Shown here piece after piece: positions 13,262 through 24,500 of a DNA stretch of 40,296 nucleotides. This stretch comes from Acephala macrosclerotiorum. Taxonomy: Eukaryota > Ascomycota > Leotiomycetes > Helotiales > Mollisiaceae. The DNA lies in assembly GCA_014904845.1 (NCBI GenBank), contig MU119595.1, positions 1 through 40,296 of the forward strand, in the 5' to 3' direction. The first letter of the stretch is position 1. The number at the start of each line of letters is the position of its first letter. A program made the position numbers and the translations under genes. The notes below the pieces were generated by a model that had not been told where the DNA came from, did not search any database, and saw nothing but the letters and a program-made list of their open reading frames with translations.

Positions 13262-13463
13262 GGCCTTTGGAGACAATAAAATTAAGGATATATTGAGGTA
13301 TTCTTATATCAAAAATGACGTAATCAAAGTTTCATTTTTCTACAAAAAAAGAGTCCAAGTTTCCCTGAATCTTACTATTAATCCGCAACGCTATAAAATC
13401 TCTTGTAAGATCATCTAACGCCCGAATACTCTTTGATTCATTTGCTCTAGCAAGCTCAAATCG

Positions 13464-14912
13464 TTATAACGTTTTAAGAGCTCGAATAGTTTTAGCAATA
13501 GAAGGTAAAAGCTTTTTCTCCTTCTCCTCTTCTTCCTCGTTCTCATTTTCATTTGCTCCGTATATTTCTATGATTGCTTCCATTATATTTTCGTCTTTAT
13601 CAATTACTTGTTCTTCTAGTAGTAAAACAAATTCGTTAATCGTTAATGCGTCTGCAATCCTTGGAAGCTTTGCAATTTGTACTCGAAGTACTTCTCGCTT
13701 TACTATACTCTCATTAATCGTAGAGTTGATATCAAAAGGTTTCTTTGTAATAATTGATTTCCAAAAGCAACGAGAAATAGTTGCATTTGTAACACAATCA
13801 TTCCAAGCAATTCGTATCCATTGTATAGCCTTCAAAAGTGTAACCGTCTTCTTTGAATCTTTATTAATCTGCAATTGCCGTAAAATATATTCAACCCATT
13901 GCTGTCGATAATTGAACTTGAAACATGCAATTATTCCTTGATCGAAAGACTGCCAAAGAGAAGTTGTATTCGAAGGAAGCCATCGAATCTTAACATTAGA
14001 TAATGCATTTAATCTATCGACTTTTTCAACTCCTAATTCATAGCCAGAGAAATTATCGAGCAAAAGAATAACCGTACGCCCATACATCTTATTATTGAAC
14101 CACTGTAGAAACCTTTTACAAATTATACCTATCATCTATTTCGACTTGTTATATTCGTAGATAATTCGAAGGTTTTGGCGGTTTATATACTTAAAACAAC
14201 GAGAATTCTTCGAGCGTCCAATAATCCAAGGGTCCAATTTCTTACTTCCATTCGCATTTGTACACAAAACAATCGTAATTCTGTCTTTGCTTCTCTTTCT
14301 ACTAACTGTTTGTTCGATAGCTAATAAGCGGTCTAGTTGAAGCTTCCAAAAGAGCTTTATTTCGTCTATATTGAAAATATCGCGAGAGTAGTAAGTAGAG
14401 CATTCGACTCGCAGATCCTTTATTTGCTTGGTTGCTGTTTCGGACGTAACTTCAGCAGATGCTGCTTCTTTATGCTATTTGTATTCCTTGATATTATGCC
14501 TTTTCTTGAAATTATCCAACCAGCCATTCGACCACTTAAGCTCTTCTTTATCTCGATATTGCGGTAATTGTATCCAGATCTTGTGTGCTTGTGCCTTTAG
14601 AATATCGCTCGTGATAATTGCTTTCTTCTTTTGCATTTGCTATTGCCAATGAAATAGTGCGACTTCGAGATCAAAATATTCGCTATTGTAATTGCGTTTA
14701 GAGCTTAGTTGATTAGACTTGCGATTAGAATCATCGAAGTAATCGTACGTAGAGGACATAATCTTCGATATTTGGCCTTGAGTTAAGACTCTACCGCCAG
14801 GTTGAGCTGCAAACTATACTCCAATTACTGTTTGTAATTCGCCGGTTTCAGTGCGGCGACGACGAATATTACGTCTCTCGAGATCAGTAATTGCGGTACG
14901 TTTAGAGGCCAT
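13464..14912 (-). pseudogene. Pogo/Fot1-type transposase with four in-frame amber codons
   Basis: One frame of 483 codons runs from ATG at 14912 to the stop ending at 13464 with no frameshift, a normal length for the family. The N-terminal part (MASKRTAITDLERRNIRRRR) is a psq/CENP-B-type helix-turn-helix region. All three catalytic aspartates are present: FNIDE (about 14375), LLLDNFSGYE (about 14070) and SFDQGII (about 13950), a DDD-type pogo triad. Four TAG codons interrupt it: 14816-14814 (Trp site), 14642-14640 (Gln), 14477-14475 (Gln) and 14138-14136 (Trp). Each can be explained by one CpA-to-TpA change on one strand, which is the RIP signature. This copy cannot make full-length protein without read-through. 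Confidence 0.92.
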
Positions 14913-15061
14913 ATTGTATAAAGATAATTAGATGAGAGATAAGGTTTGAAAGACAAAGTTGTAAGGATTATTCTAATATCGGGGTTATCCTTAATTTTCA
15001 CTCAAAAATCGGTGGAACCGAACAAATCATTCTTATTGGTGGGGTATTCTTATGTCACATG

Positions 15062-15084
15062 ATCCTTATGGCGAGGTTTGACTG
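15062..15084 (-). repeat. Right terminal inverted repeat of pogo-like element
   Basis: Perfect reverse complement of 13239-13261, ending GTTTGACTG before the TA target duplication at 15085-15086. Confidence 0.95.
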
Positions 15085-15680
15085 TATTTTTTTTTTTGTA
15101 TATTTTAAATCGATAAAAAATATATTTATTTAATGTTTTTTTATTAAATTTTTTATCGTTCGTAAAATCGAAATTTTTTTTTTATTTATTTTTATTATAA
15201 ACGAATTTAATTTTAAATAAATTTATTATTTTGAGAAATAATTATATAATAAATAATAAAAAAATTAAAAATTTAAATTTAAATTTAAATAAATATTATT
15301 ATTAATATTTATATATTTTTAATTAAATAATAAATAAAATTGTAAAATCTTTTTATCGATTTCGTTTTTAATATAATTTTAAATAAATTAATATAAACTT
15401 GAAATCGTTTTTATATTTTTTTATTCGTTTTTTATAAATATTATTATTTTACGTAATAAATATAAATTTAAAAAATAAATATAAATTTAAAATCGTTTTC
15501 GTATTATTTTTTTGAAGTTTTTAATAGTCTCGATACTTTCGACGCGTTTTTATAAAAAGATTTTTATAGATTTTTATTTTTTCAAAAATATATTAATTAT
15601 TTTTAATACGTTTTATAATAAATTTAATAAAATTTTTATTTTATTATAATTAATTTTATTTAAATAAATTTTTATTATAT

Positions 15681-15898
15681 TGGAATTAATTAAACAATTA
15701 TTAATTAATATTTATTATTAATAATAAATTAAAAACGAAATAAATAAATAAATTAAATAATTTATTAATTAATTAAAAATTGTAAATTTAATAAACGCGT
15801 AAAAATTGAAAAATATAATCTCAATTTTAGCGCAAGCGGCGCTAGTCCCGATCTGGCCTAGTGCCGCACGTGACTATTAAACTAATATTGTACTTATA
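15681..15898 (-). repeat. LTR3 (5' LTR of element 2)
   Basis: Aligns with LTR1 and LTR2. The left end reads TGGAATTAATTAAACAAT where LTR2 reads TGTAATTGATTAAACAAC, and the right end reads TACTTATA. The GC-rich core (about 15830-15880) is intact, including CGGCGCTAG, GATCTGGCC and GCCGCACGTGAC, although the flanking bases have drifted to A/T. Confidence 0.85.
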
Positions 15899-16969
15899 AA
15901 AATATTATTATATTTATTATAATTCGAATATAAAATTTAAATAAAACGATTTTTAAATATTTTAAAATATTATATTAAAAATTAATTTAAAAATAATTCG
16001 ATTTACGTTTAAATATACGAATAAAAATTATTATACGTAATAAATTTTATTATATTTATTAAAGCGTATTAAAATACTATTAAACGTTTTTTTAATTATT
16101 ATTAAATTTTTAAAATACGTATAAAAATATTTATAATATAATTTTATTTCGAAATAAAAAAAATTTTTAAAATTTTTATAATTAAAAAAAAAATTTATTA
16201 AAATTTATTAAAATCGTATTTCGTAAATTATAAATATTATAATAAAAACATTCGATATAACTATTAAATTAATTTTAAAAAATTAAAAATAAATTAAAAT
16301 AAAAAAAAATATTTCGTTTACGAAAATTCGAATTATTAAAATATTCGTTATACGCTAAAAAAAAAAATATATATATATATAACGATTTTAAAAAATCGAA
16401 ATCGTTCGATAAAAATAAAATAATTTAATTCGAAAAATTAAATTTTAATATCGTCGAAAAATACGAATAATTTGTCGTTAAATTTATTAAAAAAAAAATT
16501 TATTTAAAAACGAAATCGTACGATTAATTAATTATTTTATAATATTTTATAATATAATTAATAAATTTAAAATTATAAAATTATTTAATTATTAATTAAT
16601 TTATTATATAATATTAAATATTATAATATAATTTAAATCGTTTTTTATATTTATTAATATAAAAATATATTTAACGAATTATTATATATTAAACGTTTTA
16701 ATAAATATTATAATCGATATTAATATTATTTGATAATTTATTATTAATAAAAATTAATATTTAGTTTTTTAACGAATTTAAAACGTTAAATTAAACGAAT
16801 TTAAAATTAGAAAAATAATAATTAAATTCGAAATCGACGAAATTTTATTTTTTAAAATTATTAATATTAATATATTAATTAAACGTATTACATTTTATGT
16901 AATTTTAATAATATATTTATTTAAAATAAACGATATATATTTATTATTAAAATATTTAAATATTTTTAA
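15899..16969. other. AT-rich RIP-degraded block
   Basis: No gene or domain is readable. Remaining C and G are nearly all in CpG. A short (TA)n tract lies at about 16369-16380. This is probably an older repeat split by the neighbouring retrotransposons. Confidence 0.6.
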
Positions 16970-17235
16970 ATATTATATAATATTTTTAAATATTATATAA
17001 TATTTACATGTAATTCAAAATCGCATATAATTAATATTATTTTATTTTTATTTTCAAAATAAAGTTTTTATATTTCGAGTTTCGTTTTTTAAATAATTTT
17101 AATCAATTATAAATCAATATATATATTAAAATTCAAAAAAAGTTTTACGTGTATTCGATTAATCATTATTAGTAATTTTTAATATTTTTAATAATATTAA
17201 TATTAATTAATAATTATTTTCAATTACGAATTAAT
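16970..17235 (+). repeat. 5' LTR of element 3
   Basis: Direct repeat of about 22700-22930. It shares long blocks such as TATATTTCGAGTTTCG, TTTAATCAATTATAAAT and CGATTAATC. The last part (about 17200-17232) resembles the end of LTR2 read on the minus strand, which supports an end near AATTACG at 17228. Confidence 0.75.
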
Positions 17236-20200
17236 AAAAATCTATTAAAAAAAACAATATACAATAAATCAAAAGTATTAATAAATTTATTATAAAAAAT
17301 ATTAAAAAATCTCGATTAAATATCGTTAAAAATTATCGAATTATAAAAAATTTTTATTATTTTTTTTTATAAAAACAAAATTAAAATATTTAATTATTTT
17401 TTAAAAACTTAAAAAAATCAATTATAGAAAAATTCAAATCCTTAAAAAATCAATTTAAATTTATATTTATTATATAAAATAATATTATTTTACGAAAAGT
17501 TTAATTAAATAATTAATTAAATTATTATATTTATTATTTAATTTTAAATATTATATTAAATCGATATTATTTTTTATTTTTTATTTCGATTATATTTATA
17601 CTTTATAACTTCGAATTAATTGATCGAATAATATATTAATATTAAATTACAATTACACGAAATTTTTATAAATTACTATTAAAAAACGTATTATAAAAAT
17701 ATTTATTATAAACGTTTAATTAAACGTTCAATTAAACGTTTATCGAAAATATTTATTTTTTGAAAACGTTTATTCGTTTTTATATTCGTTTTTATATTTA
17801 TTTTTTTTATTCGTTTTTATTATTTAATATTATTAAAACGTTTAAATTATTTATAAAATTATTTACGATAATATTTAAAAAAAAAATATAAAGTTTATTA
17901 ATTAATACAAAGAATAAAAATTTGAATAAAATAATAATCGATATATTTATTACGTTTAATATTAAATATTACAAATAAAATAAATATACGAATTATATTA
18001 TATAAAAATATTTTAAAAATAATTTTAATAAATAAACGAAAAATACGTTTTTTAAAATAATATTAATTTTTATTTAAAAATTACAAAATATATTATACGA
18101 ACGAAAAATATAATTATCGAAAAACGAAAAAAAAATTGTAGAAATATTTAAAAAAATTATTATAAATAAAAAAAAATACTATAAATAAATTAAAAAAAAA
18201 AATTTAATTAATAAATAAAAACAAATTTTATATTTATTTTTAATAAAATTCGAATAATATTTAAAATAAAATCAATCGAAATAATATTATTTTTTAAAAT
18301 AATTTATTTTTATAATTATAACGTTTTTAAATTTTAAATATATAATATTTTAATATACAATTTTTAAATATTACTTTTTAAATCAATAATTTTATTAATT
18401 AATATATTAATAAAACAATTTATAAAATTAAAAAAATATAAATTTTAATTAAAACGTTTAATTAAACGATAATTTTTAATATAACAATTTTCAATTTCTA
18501 TAAAATATATTAATAAAATCGTTTACGAATTTAATAAAAATATATATTAATAATAATAAAAAGTATAATAAAAAATTGTTTAATATTTTTAATATTAAAT
18601 TATAAATTTTTTATAATTACTATTTTAAAATTGAATTATTAAAAAATTAATATAATAAAATATTTTTTATTATATTTAAAAATCGTACGAATTTATTTTA
18701 TTATAATAAAATTACAAAAAAAAATTATAATTTAATAATAATTATAAATAAAATTTAAATATATTTTAAAATAAACAAAAATCGATAATTATATATATTT
18801 TTATAAAAAAAATATTATTATTACAAATTATTATTATTAATTAATCGAAAACGAAATTAAAATATTTTTAATTATTTTTCGATTAATTTCAATAAATTTA
18901 ACGTAATTTATCGAATAAATACTATATAAAATACAATTTTCGAAATCAAATTATTAATATTTATAAAAATATCGAAAAATATAATTTTGTATTTTATAAA
19001 TTTATAAATACATTTAAAAATATTTATATTAAATTACAATTTGTAATCGATATTATAAAATATTTATAAAAAGCGTAATAATATAATAATAATTTTTATT
19101 ACAATTTTCAAAAAAATTAAAAGAATTATAATAAAATTAATTAAAATTAAATCGATTAAATATACAAAAAACGCGATAAAAAATATAAATACAAATTAAT
19201 TTTAATTTTTCGATTTTTTCGATTCAATAAAAAAAATAAAAAAATATTTTAAAATAATAATTATTATACAAATTGTAATTATTAAAAAAATTCTTATTAA
19301 AAAAAATACTATATTTATAATAAATTAAATTATTAATTAATAAAATATATAATAAAAAAATAATAATAAATATATTTTAAATGTCGATAATATATTCAAT
19401 ATATTATTAATTATAACGTTATAAAAATTTATTATTAAAATTTAAAATTTTTTTTAAAAAATAATAAAATTAAAAAAATTAATTAATTATTAATAAATAT
19501 AAAAATAAAAAACTTAAATAAATTTTTTTTTATTAAATTTAAAAAAATTAATAATATTCAAATAATAATTATTTTAAATAATTAATTTATATATTATATT
19601 ATTATAAAAAAAATATATTTAATTTATTATTATAATAATTTAAAAAAAATTCAATATTTACGTGTAAAAATCGATATTCGTTTAAAAAATTTTAAAAAAT
19701 AATATTAATTATTAATTAATTATAATTTTGAATATTATAAAAAATCAATAATAAAATTTAATTAAATATATTAACGATTAATGTTTATAAAATACGATTT
19801 AATAAAAAAATTATATTATTATAAAAAAACAATTCAAATTAATATTTTTTTAAGTATTATTATATTTTATATCGTTTTTACGAATATATTATTTTTATTT
19901 TATATTTAAAATATAAATAAAATAAAAATTAAATTCGATAATCTTAAAAACGTTTTAATTTAAAAAAATAAAATTATTTATAAATATTATTATATTAATA
20001 AAAAAAAAATTTAAAATTATTTTATTAAAATAAAATTATAATAATTATATTAATAATTCGAATATTTATTAATATAATATTTATTAAAAAATTTTCAACG
20101 TATAAATTATAATATAAATATTAAATATTATTATTATTATTAAATATACGATAAATTATTTAAAAAATTCAAATTTATTTTATAAAATAATTATAAATTT

Positions 20201-21599
20201 AATTATTTTATTATTATTAATATTTTATATTTAAATAAAAAATCAATATTATAAATAATAAATTTAATAATAATATTTTAAATAATTAAATTTTTAATAA
20301 ATATATTTATAAAAATAATATAAAATATTTTTTGAATATATTAATTTAATATATATTAAAAATTATTAAATAATGTAATTTACGACATAAAAAAAAATTT
20401 CTCGTTTATAGAATTTTAATAATATATAAAAATAATAATAATTAAAATTAAAAAAATATTTATTAAAATTTATAATAATATAAAAAAAATAAAAAAATAT
20501 TATATTTTATTATAATAAATTTATAAAATTATTTAAAACGAGTTTATTAATAAATAAATCAATAAAAAATTAATTTTATAAATAATAATTAAAATAATAA
20601 ACAATTTAATAAAATTAAATAAAATTATATTAATATTATTAATTTTTAAAATATATTTTAAAATAATTCGTATAATTATTAAAAAAATACGACGTTTATA
20701 TATTAAATATTAAATTACAAATACGTTTATAATAAAAAAATAATTTAAATACGAAATTTATTTTAAATTTATTAATTTTTTTAAATATATATATTTAACA
20801 AAAAAAAAAATTTAAAAAAAATTATACAAATTATTAATAATAAACGAAAAAATATATACGATTAATATATTTTATAAATCGATTAAATTTCGTTTAATAA
20901 TAATTAAATTATATTATATAAAAAAATTATTTTATAAAAAATTATTAATAAAAAATTATTTTTTATATTTTTTTTATTTAATAAATTAAATTAAAAAAAT
21001 TTAAATAATAAATTATTAATAAAATAACGTAATTAAAAACGATTAAAAAAATTACATAATAATAAAAAAATATTCGATAAAGAATTATAATAAAATAAAT
21101 ATTATTAATTTATTAAAAATAAAAACAATAATAAAAATTTCAATAATACGTTTATTATTATTATTAAAAATAAAAATGAAATATTTATAATATTTATAAT
21201 AAATAAAAAAGATTCAATAAATTTTTTTTATTATAATTATAAAAAAAAAACGTAATTATTATACTTAAAATATTATTCGAAAATTTTTAATAAAAAAAAA
21301 ATTAATAATTTAATTACAAAAAAAGTTTTTTAATTTATTAAATTCGATTTTATTAAATATATTAAAATTCGTATATTTAATTTAAAATTAATTAATAAGA
21401 TTAAAAATAAAACTATTAATAATTTGTATAAAAAATTAAAATTAATAATTTAAAATTATAATAATAAAAAAAAATTTTTTAATATAATTTTCAATTATTT
21501 AAAAAATTAATTAATAAATTATTATTATATTAATATTTTTTTTAATTTAATTTTTAAATAAAATAATAAAAATAAAAATATATTAATAAATTATATATT

Positions 21600-22400
21600 A
21601 TAAATATTATAAAGAAAAACTATTAATAATTATATTTATATACGATTTTTATTTTTTAATTATAATCGAAAAAAAAATATTTAATATTATTAAAATATAA
21701 ACGAATAATATATTTATATTAATAAAAAAAAAATTAATTTAAAAAAATTAAATTCGTAATAAAATTTAAAATAATTTTTAATAAATGTATATTAATTCAA
21801 TATAAAAATATTAAAATAAAAAATTAAAATTATTAAATTTCAAATTATTAAATATATAAATTAAATATAAAAAATAATACGTTTAAAATATTTATATTAT
21901 TACAATTTATTAACTCGAAATAATTTTCGATTTATTTATCGTTATTTAATATTAAAATTTAATCGAAAATGAAATTATTATATTAAATAAAAAATTAAAA
22001 TAATAAATTAAAAATTTAAATCGAAACTTTAAATATATTATTATAAATTTATTAATAATAAAATATTTTCGTTTTTATTAATAAATTGTTTACAAATAAT
22101 AAAAAATAAACAAATTATTAAAAATATATAAAATAATTCGATTTTTTTAATATTTTAATAATTATATATATTAATTTATATTTATTTTACCAATATTTAA
22201 TCAAATTTGAAATAATTAAAAAAAGCGTTTAATAATTAATATTATAATTTTACGATAATTATACGAATAAAAAAAATTATAAAAAATTAAATAAATTAAT
22301 AATTAAAACAATTTAATAAATATTATAATAAAATCAATTTTTAATAAAATTTTAAAAAAATTTTAAATATTAATTATTTTAAAATGCGAATAAAAAAAAA
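21600..22400 (+). pseudogene. Copia pol remnant of element 3: RT box and RNase H tail
   Basis: At 21704-21709 the codons AAT AAT (Asn-Asn) occupy the place of the RT catalytic Asp-Asp seen in element 1, in a stretch reading TNNIFILI; GAT to AAT is a G-to-A change. At 22222-22390 the frame reads KKRLIINIIILR, then stops alternating with NNLINIIIKSIFNKILKKF. This matches the RNase H tail of element 1 residue by residue except for RIP-type changes. The spacing between box and tail is about 250 bp shorter than in element 1, so an internal deletion is likely. Confidence 0.75.
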
Positions 22401-22699
22401 ATTAAAAAAAATATAATAAAAAAAAATAAATAAAAAAAGTAAATAAAAAAATTATTATTTTTAATATTATTATTATTTGAAATTTTAAATTTAAAATTTA
22501 TAAATTTTAAAAATAATATTAATAAATTAATATTATTTTTAATATTGAATTATATAATTTCTATTTTTTTAATATTTTTATTTGTATTAAAATTAGCGAG
22601 TTTTATATATTTATAGCGTATAATAAAAAAAAAAATTTTTTTATTCGTTTAAATTATTAAAAATAATAATATTTTTATTATAAAAAAAAATTATTAATA

Positions 22700-22935
22700 T
22701 TAAAATAAATATTATATAATATTTATATACGATTTAAAATCGTATATAATTAATATTGTTTTATTTTTATTTTTAAAATAAAATTTTTATATTTCGAGTT
22801 TCGTTTTTTAAATAATTTTAATCAATTATAAATTAATATATATATTAAAATTAAAAAAAAGTTTTACGTACGTTCGATTAATCGTTATTAGTAATTTCTA
22901 ATATTTTTAATAATATTAATAATTTAATTTATTCG
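22700..22935 (+). repeat. 3' LTR of element 3
   Basis: Direct repeat of 16970-17235, about 5.7 kb away. The alignment begins in ATTATATAATATTTA (about 22710) and fades after TTTTTAATAATATTAAT (about 22915). Confidence 0.75.
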
Positions 22936-24049
22936 AAAATTTAATTTATAATAATTATAAATTTTTATAATAAAATTTAAATAATTATATAAATACTTCG
23001 AATATTTATTAATCGTTAAATTCGTACGAATATTAAAACGTAAAAAATATTTTATGAATTTCGAAAAAATTAAAAAAAAAAAATTTTTTATTAATAATAT
23101 TAAATAAATAATAAATTTTTTAATTTTTTTAAATTTATATTATATAACGATTATAATTTTAATTATTTCGTTTATTTAAACGTATTATAAATTAATAAAA
23201 AAAACGTAAAACGTTTTTCGAGTATATTAAATTAATATTTATTTTAAATTATTAATATTTACTATTTATAATTCGATTATTTTAATAAAAAAATATTACA
23301 TTTGATTAAAATATACGTATAATATATTATTTTAAAAATAATTTAATTTATAAAAAAAAATTATTTTAAATAATAATTAAAATAATTAATAATATAATAA
23401 AATTAAATAATATTATAATAAAACGCGTTTATAATATTAATTATCGTTAAAATTAAAATAATAAAAAATATAATAATTACGATTTAAAAATATTATATTA
23501 TTCGTTAAATTAATAACGTTTTATAAATAAAAAATAATTTATAAAAATATTATTTAATCGATTTATTTAAAAATAAATAAAAAAAAATTATATATATTTT
23601 TAATAATAAATAAAAAAATATATTAATTATAATTATTAAAAAAATTAAAAAAATTTTATAATATTATAATAAAATTATTTTATTAAAATTTTAAATAATT
23701 CGAAAAATAATTAAAAAATTATTTATTAAAAAAAATTTATTAAAAAATTTAAATTTAAATTTAAATTTTTTTAAAAAAAATTTAAAAATAAAAAAAAATA
23801 TATTTAATTTATTTTATTCGATTTAAAAAATTTTATATATTTTAAAAAAAAATTTATATTTATTTCGAATTATAAAAAATTTTTTTTTTAAAGAGGGAAG
23901 GGGAATAAATATATTTATATAATAATTTATATAAATATAAAAACTTTTAAAATTTATTTAATTGAAAAAAAAAAAAAAAAAATTTTATTTTAAAAAAAAA
24001 ATTCGTTTATAATCGATTCGTAAACGAATTAATTAATAAATAAATTTTT
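22936..24049. other. AT-rich RIP-degraded block with one G-rich tract
   Basis: No gene is readable. The only feature is the purine tract AAGAGGGAAGGGGAA (23891-23905), described separately. An inverted repeat TTCGTTTA...TAAACGAA lies at about 24002-24028. Confidence 0.6.
23891..23905 (+). other. Isolated polypurine tract, possible retroelement PPT
   Basis: AAGAGGGAAGGGGAA stands out in a region where non-CpG G and C are otherwise nearly absent. Its composition and length suit the polypurine tract that primes plus-strand synthesis just before a 3' LTR. No LTR pair could be assigned to it. Confidence 0.4.
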
Positions 24050-24500
24050 TTTTTAATATTCGATATATATTTTATTTCGTAAATCTCGTAAAAACTTTTT
24101 TACGAAAAGTTTTAAAGTTTTCAATTATAGTAATTTATTTTTATTTTAAATTTTAAATTAATAATTTTTAATTTAAACGTTTTATAAATATTTAAAAATA
24201 AAATAATAATTTTAAATTTTATCGAATAATAAAATCAATAAATCGATAAATTTTTTAATATTTAAAATAAAAACGTATTATAAAATTTTATATTATTAAA
24301 AAAAAACTTTTTAAAATTTTCGTTTTTTATATTAAATTATTATAATTGATTTAATTTATTTAAATTATTTTATTTAATATAGAATTTTAAAAAAAAACCT
24401 TTTAAAACTTTTCTTGAAAATTACGTAATTATAAAAATATTTAATATTAAATAAATATTTTAATATTTAAAATAAAAAAATATTTTCGAGATTTTATATT
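24050..24500 (+). repeat. Dispersed AT-rich repeat R, copy 2
   Basis: Aligns in the same orientation with 38340-38790 over about 430 bp (shared blocks ATTCGATATATATTTTATTT, AATCTCGTAAAAAC, AAGTTTTCAATT). Its second half also resembles about 121-250. Within the copy, about 24290-24370 is repeated at about 24490-24575, a subrepeat about 200 bp away. The source element is unknown. Confidence 0.75.

Larger units (their letters stand above)
13239..15084 (-). mobile_element. Pogo/Fot1-like DNA transposon, 1846 bp
   Basis: Perfect 23-bp terminal inverted repeats (13239-13261 and 15062-15084) begin CAGTCAAACCTCGCCATAAG. They are flanked on both sides by TA (13237-13238 and 15085-15086), the target duplication of the Tc1/mariner-pogo superfamily. 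A subterminal block resembling GGTATTCTTAT occurs near both ends (about 13297-13307 and 15041-15051). Base composition is much less AT-biased than the surrounding Copia element, so it arrived after that element had been mutated. One transposase frame lies inside on the minus strand. Confidence 0.95.
9783..15898 (-). mobile_element. Copia-type element 2, 3'-truncated and carrying a pogo insertion
   Basis: The sequence from 9783 rightwards aligns with element 1 from about 5032 rightwards; for example 9850-9910 matches 5100-5160. The element has its own 5' LTR at 15681-15898. It therefore lacks the segment equal to 3687-5031 of element 1, meaning the RT catalytic DD box and all of RNase H. It is more completely RIP-degraded than element 1. 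The pogo-like element at 13239-15084 is inserted in it. The cut at exactly the outer edge of LTR2 suggests that element 1 inserted into element 2, or that an LTR-mediated deletion occurred. Confidence 0.8.
16970..22935 (+). mobile_element. Copia-type LTR retrotransposon, element 3 (RIP-degraded)
   Basis: Two direct repeats (about 16970-17235 and 22700-22935) flank about 5.5 kb. The internal region is homologous to element 1 in reverse complement: 22140-22480 on the plus strand aligns with 4260-3960 on the minus strand. This places RNase H next to the right LTR, so the element reads left to right. The LTRs lack the GC-rich core found in LTR1-LTR3 and differ over most of their length, so this is a different subfamily or a divergent LTR. 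RIP is close to saturation. The outer limits are approximate. Confidence 0.8.

Noticed and set aside
13570..13911. Plus-strand ORF of 113 codons inside the pogo element
   Set aside because: It is antisense to the transposase C-terminal half, which carries the catalytic motifs.
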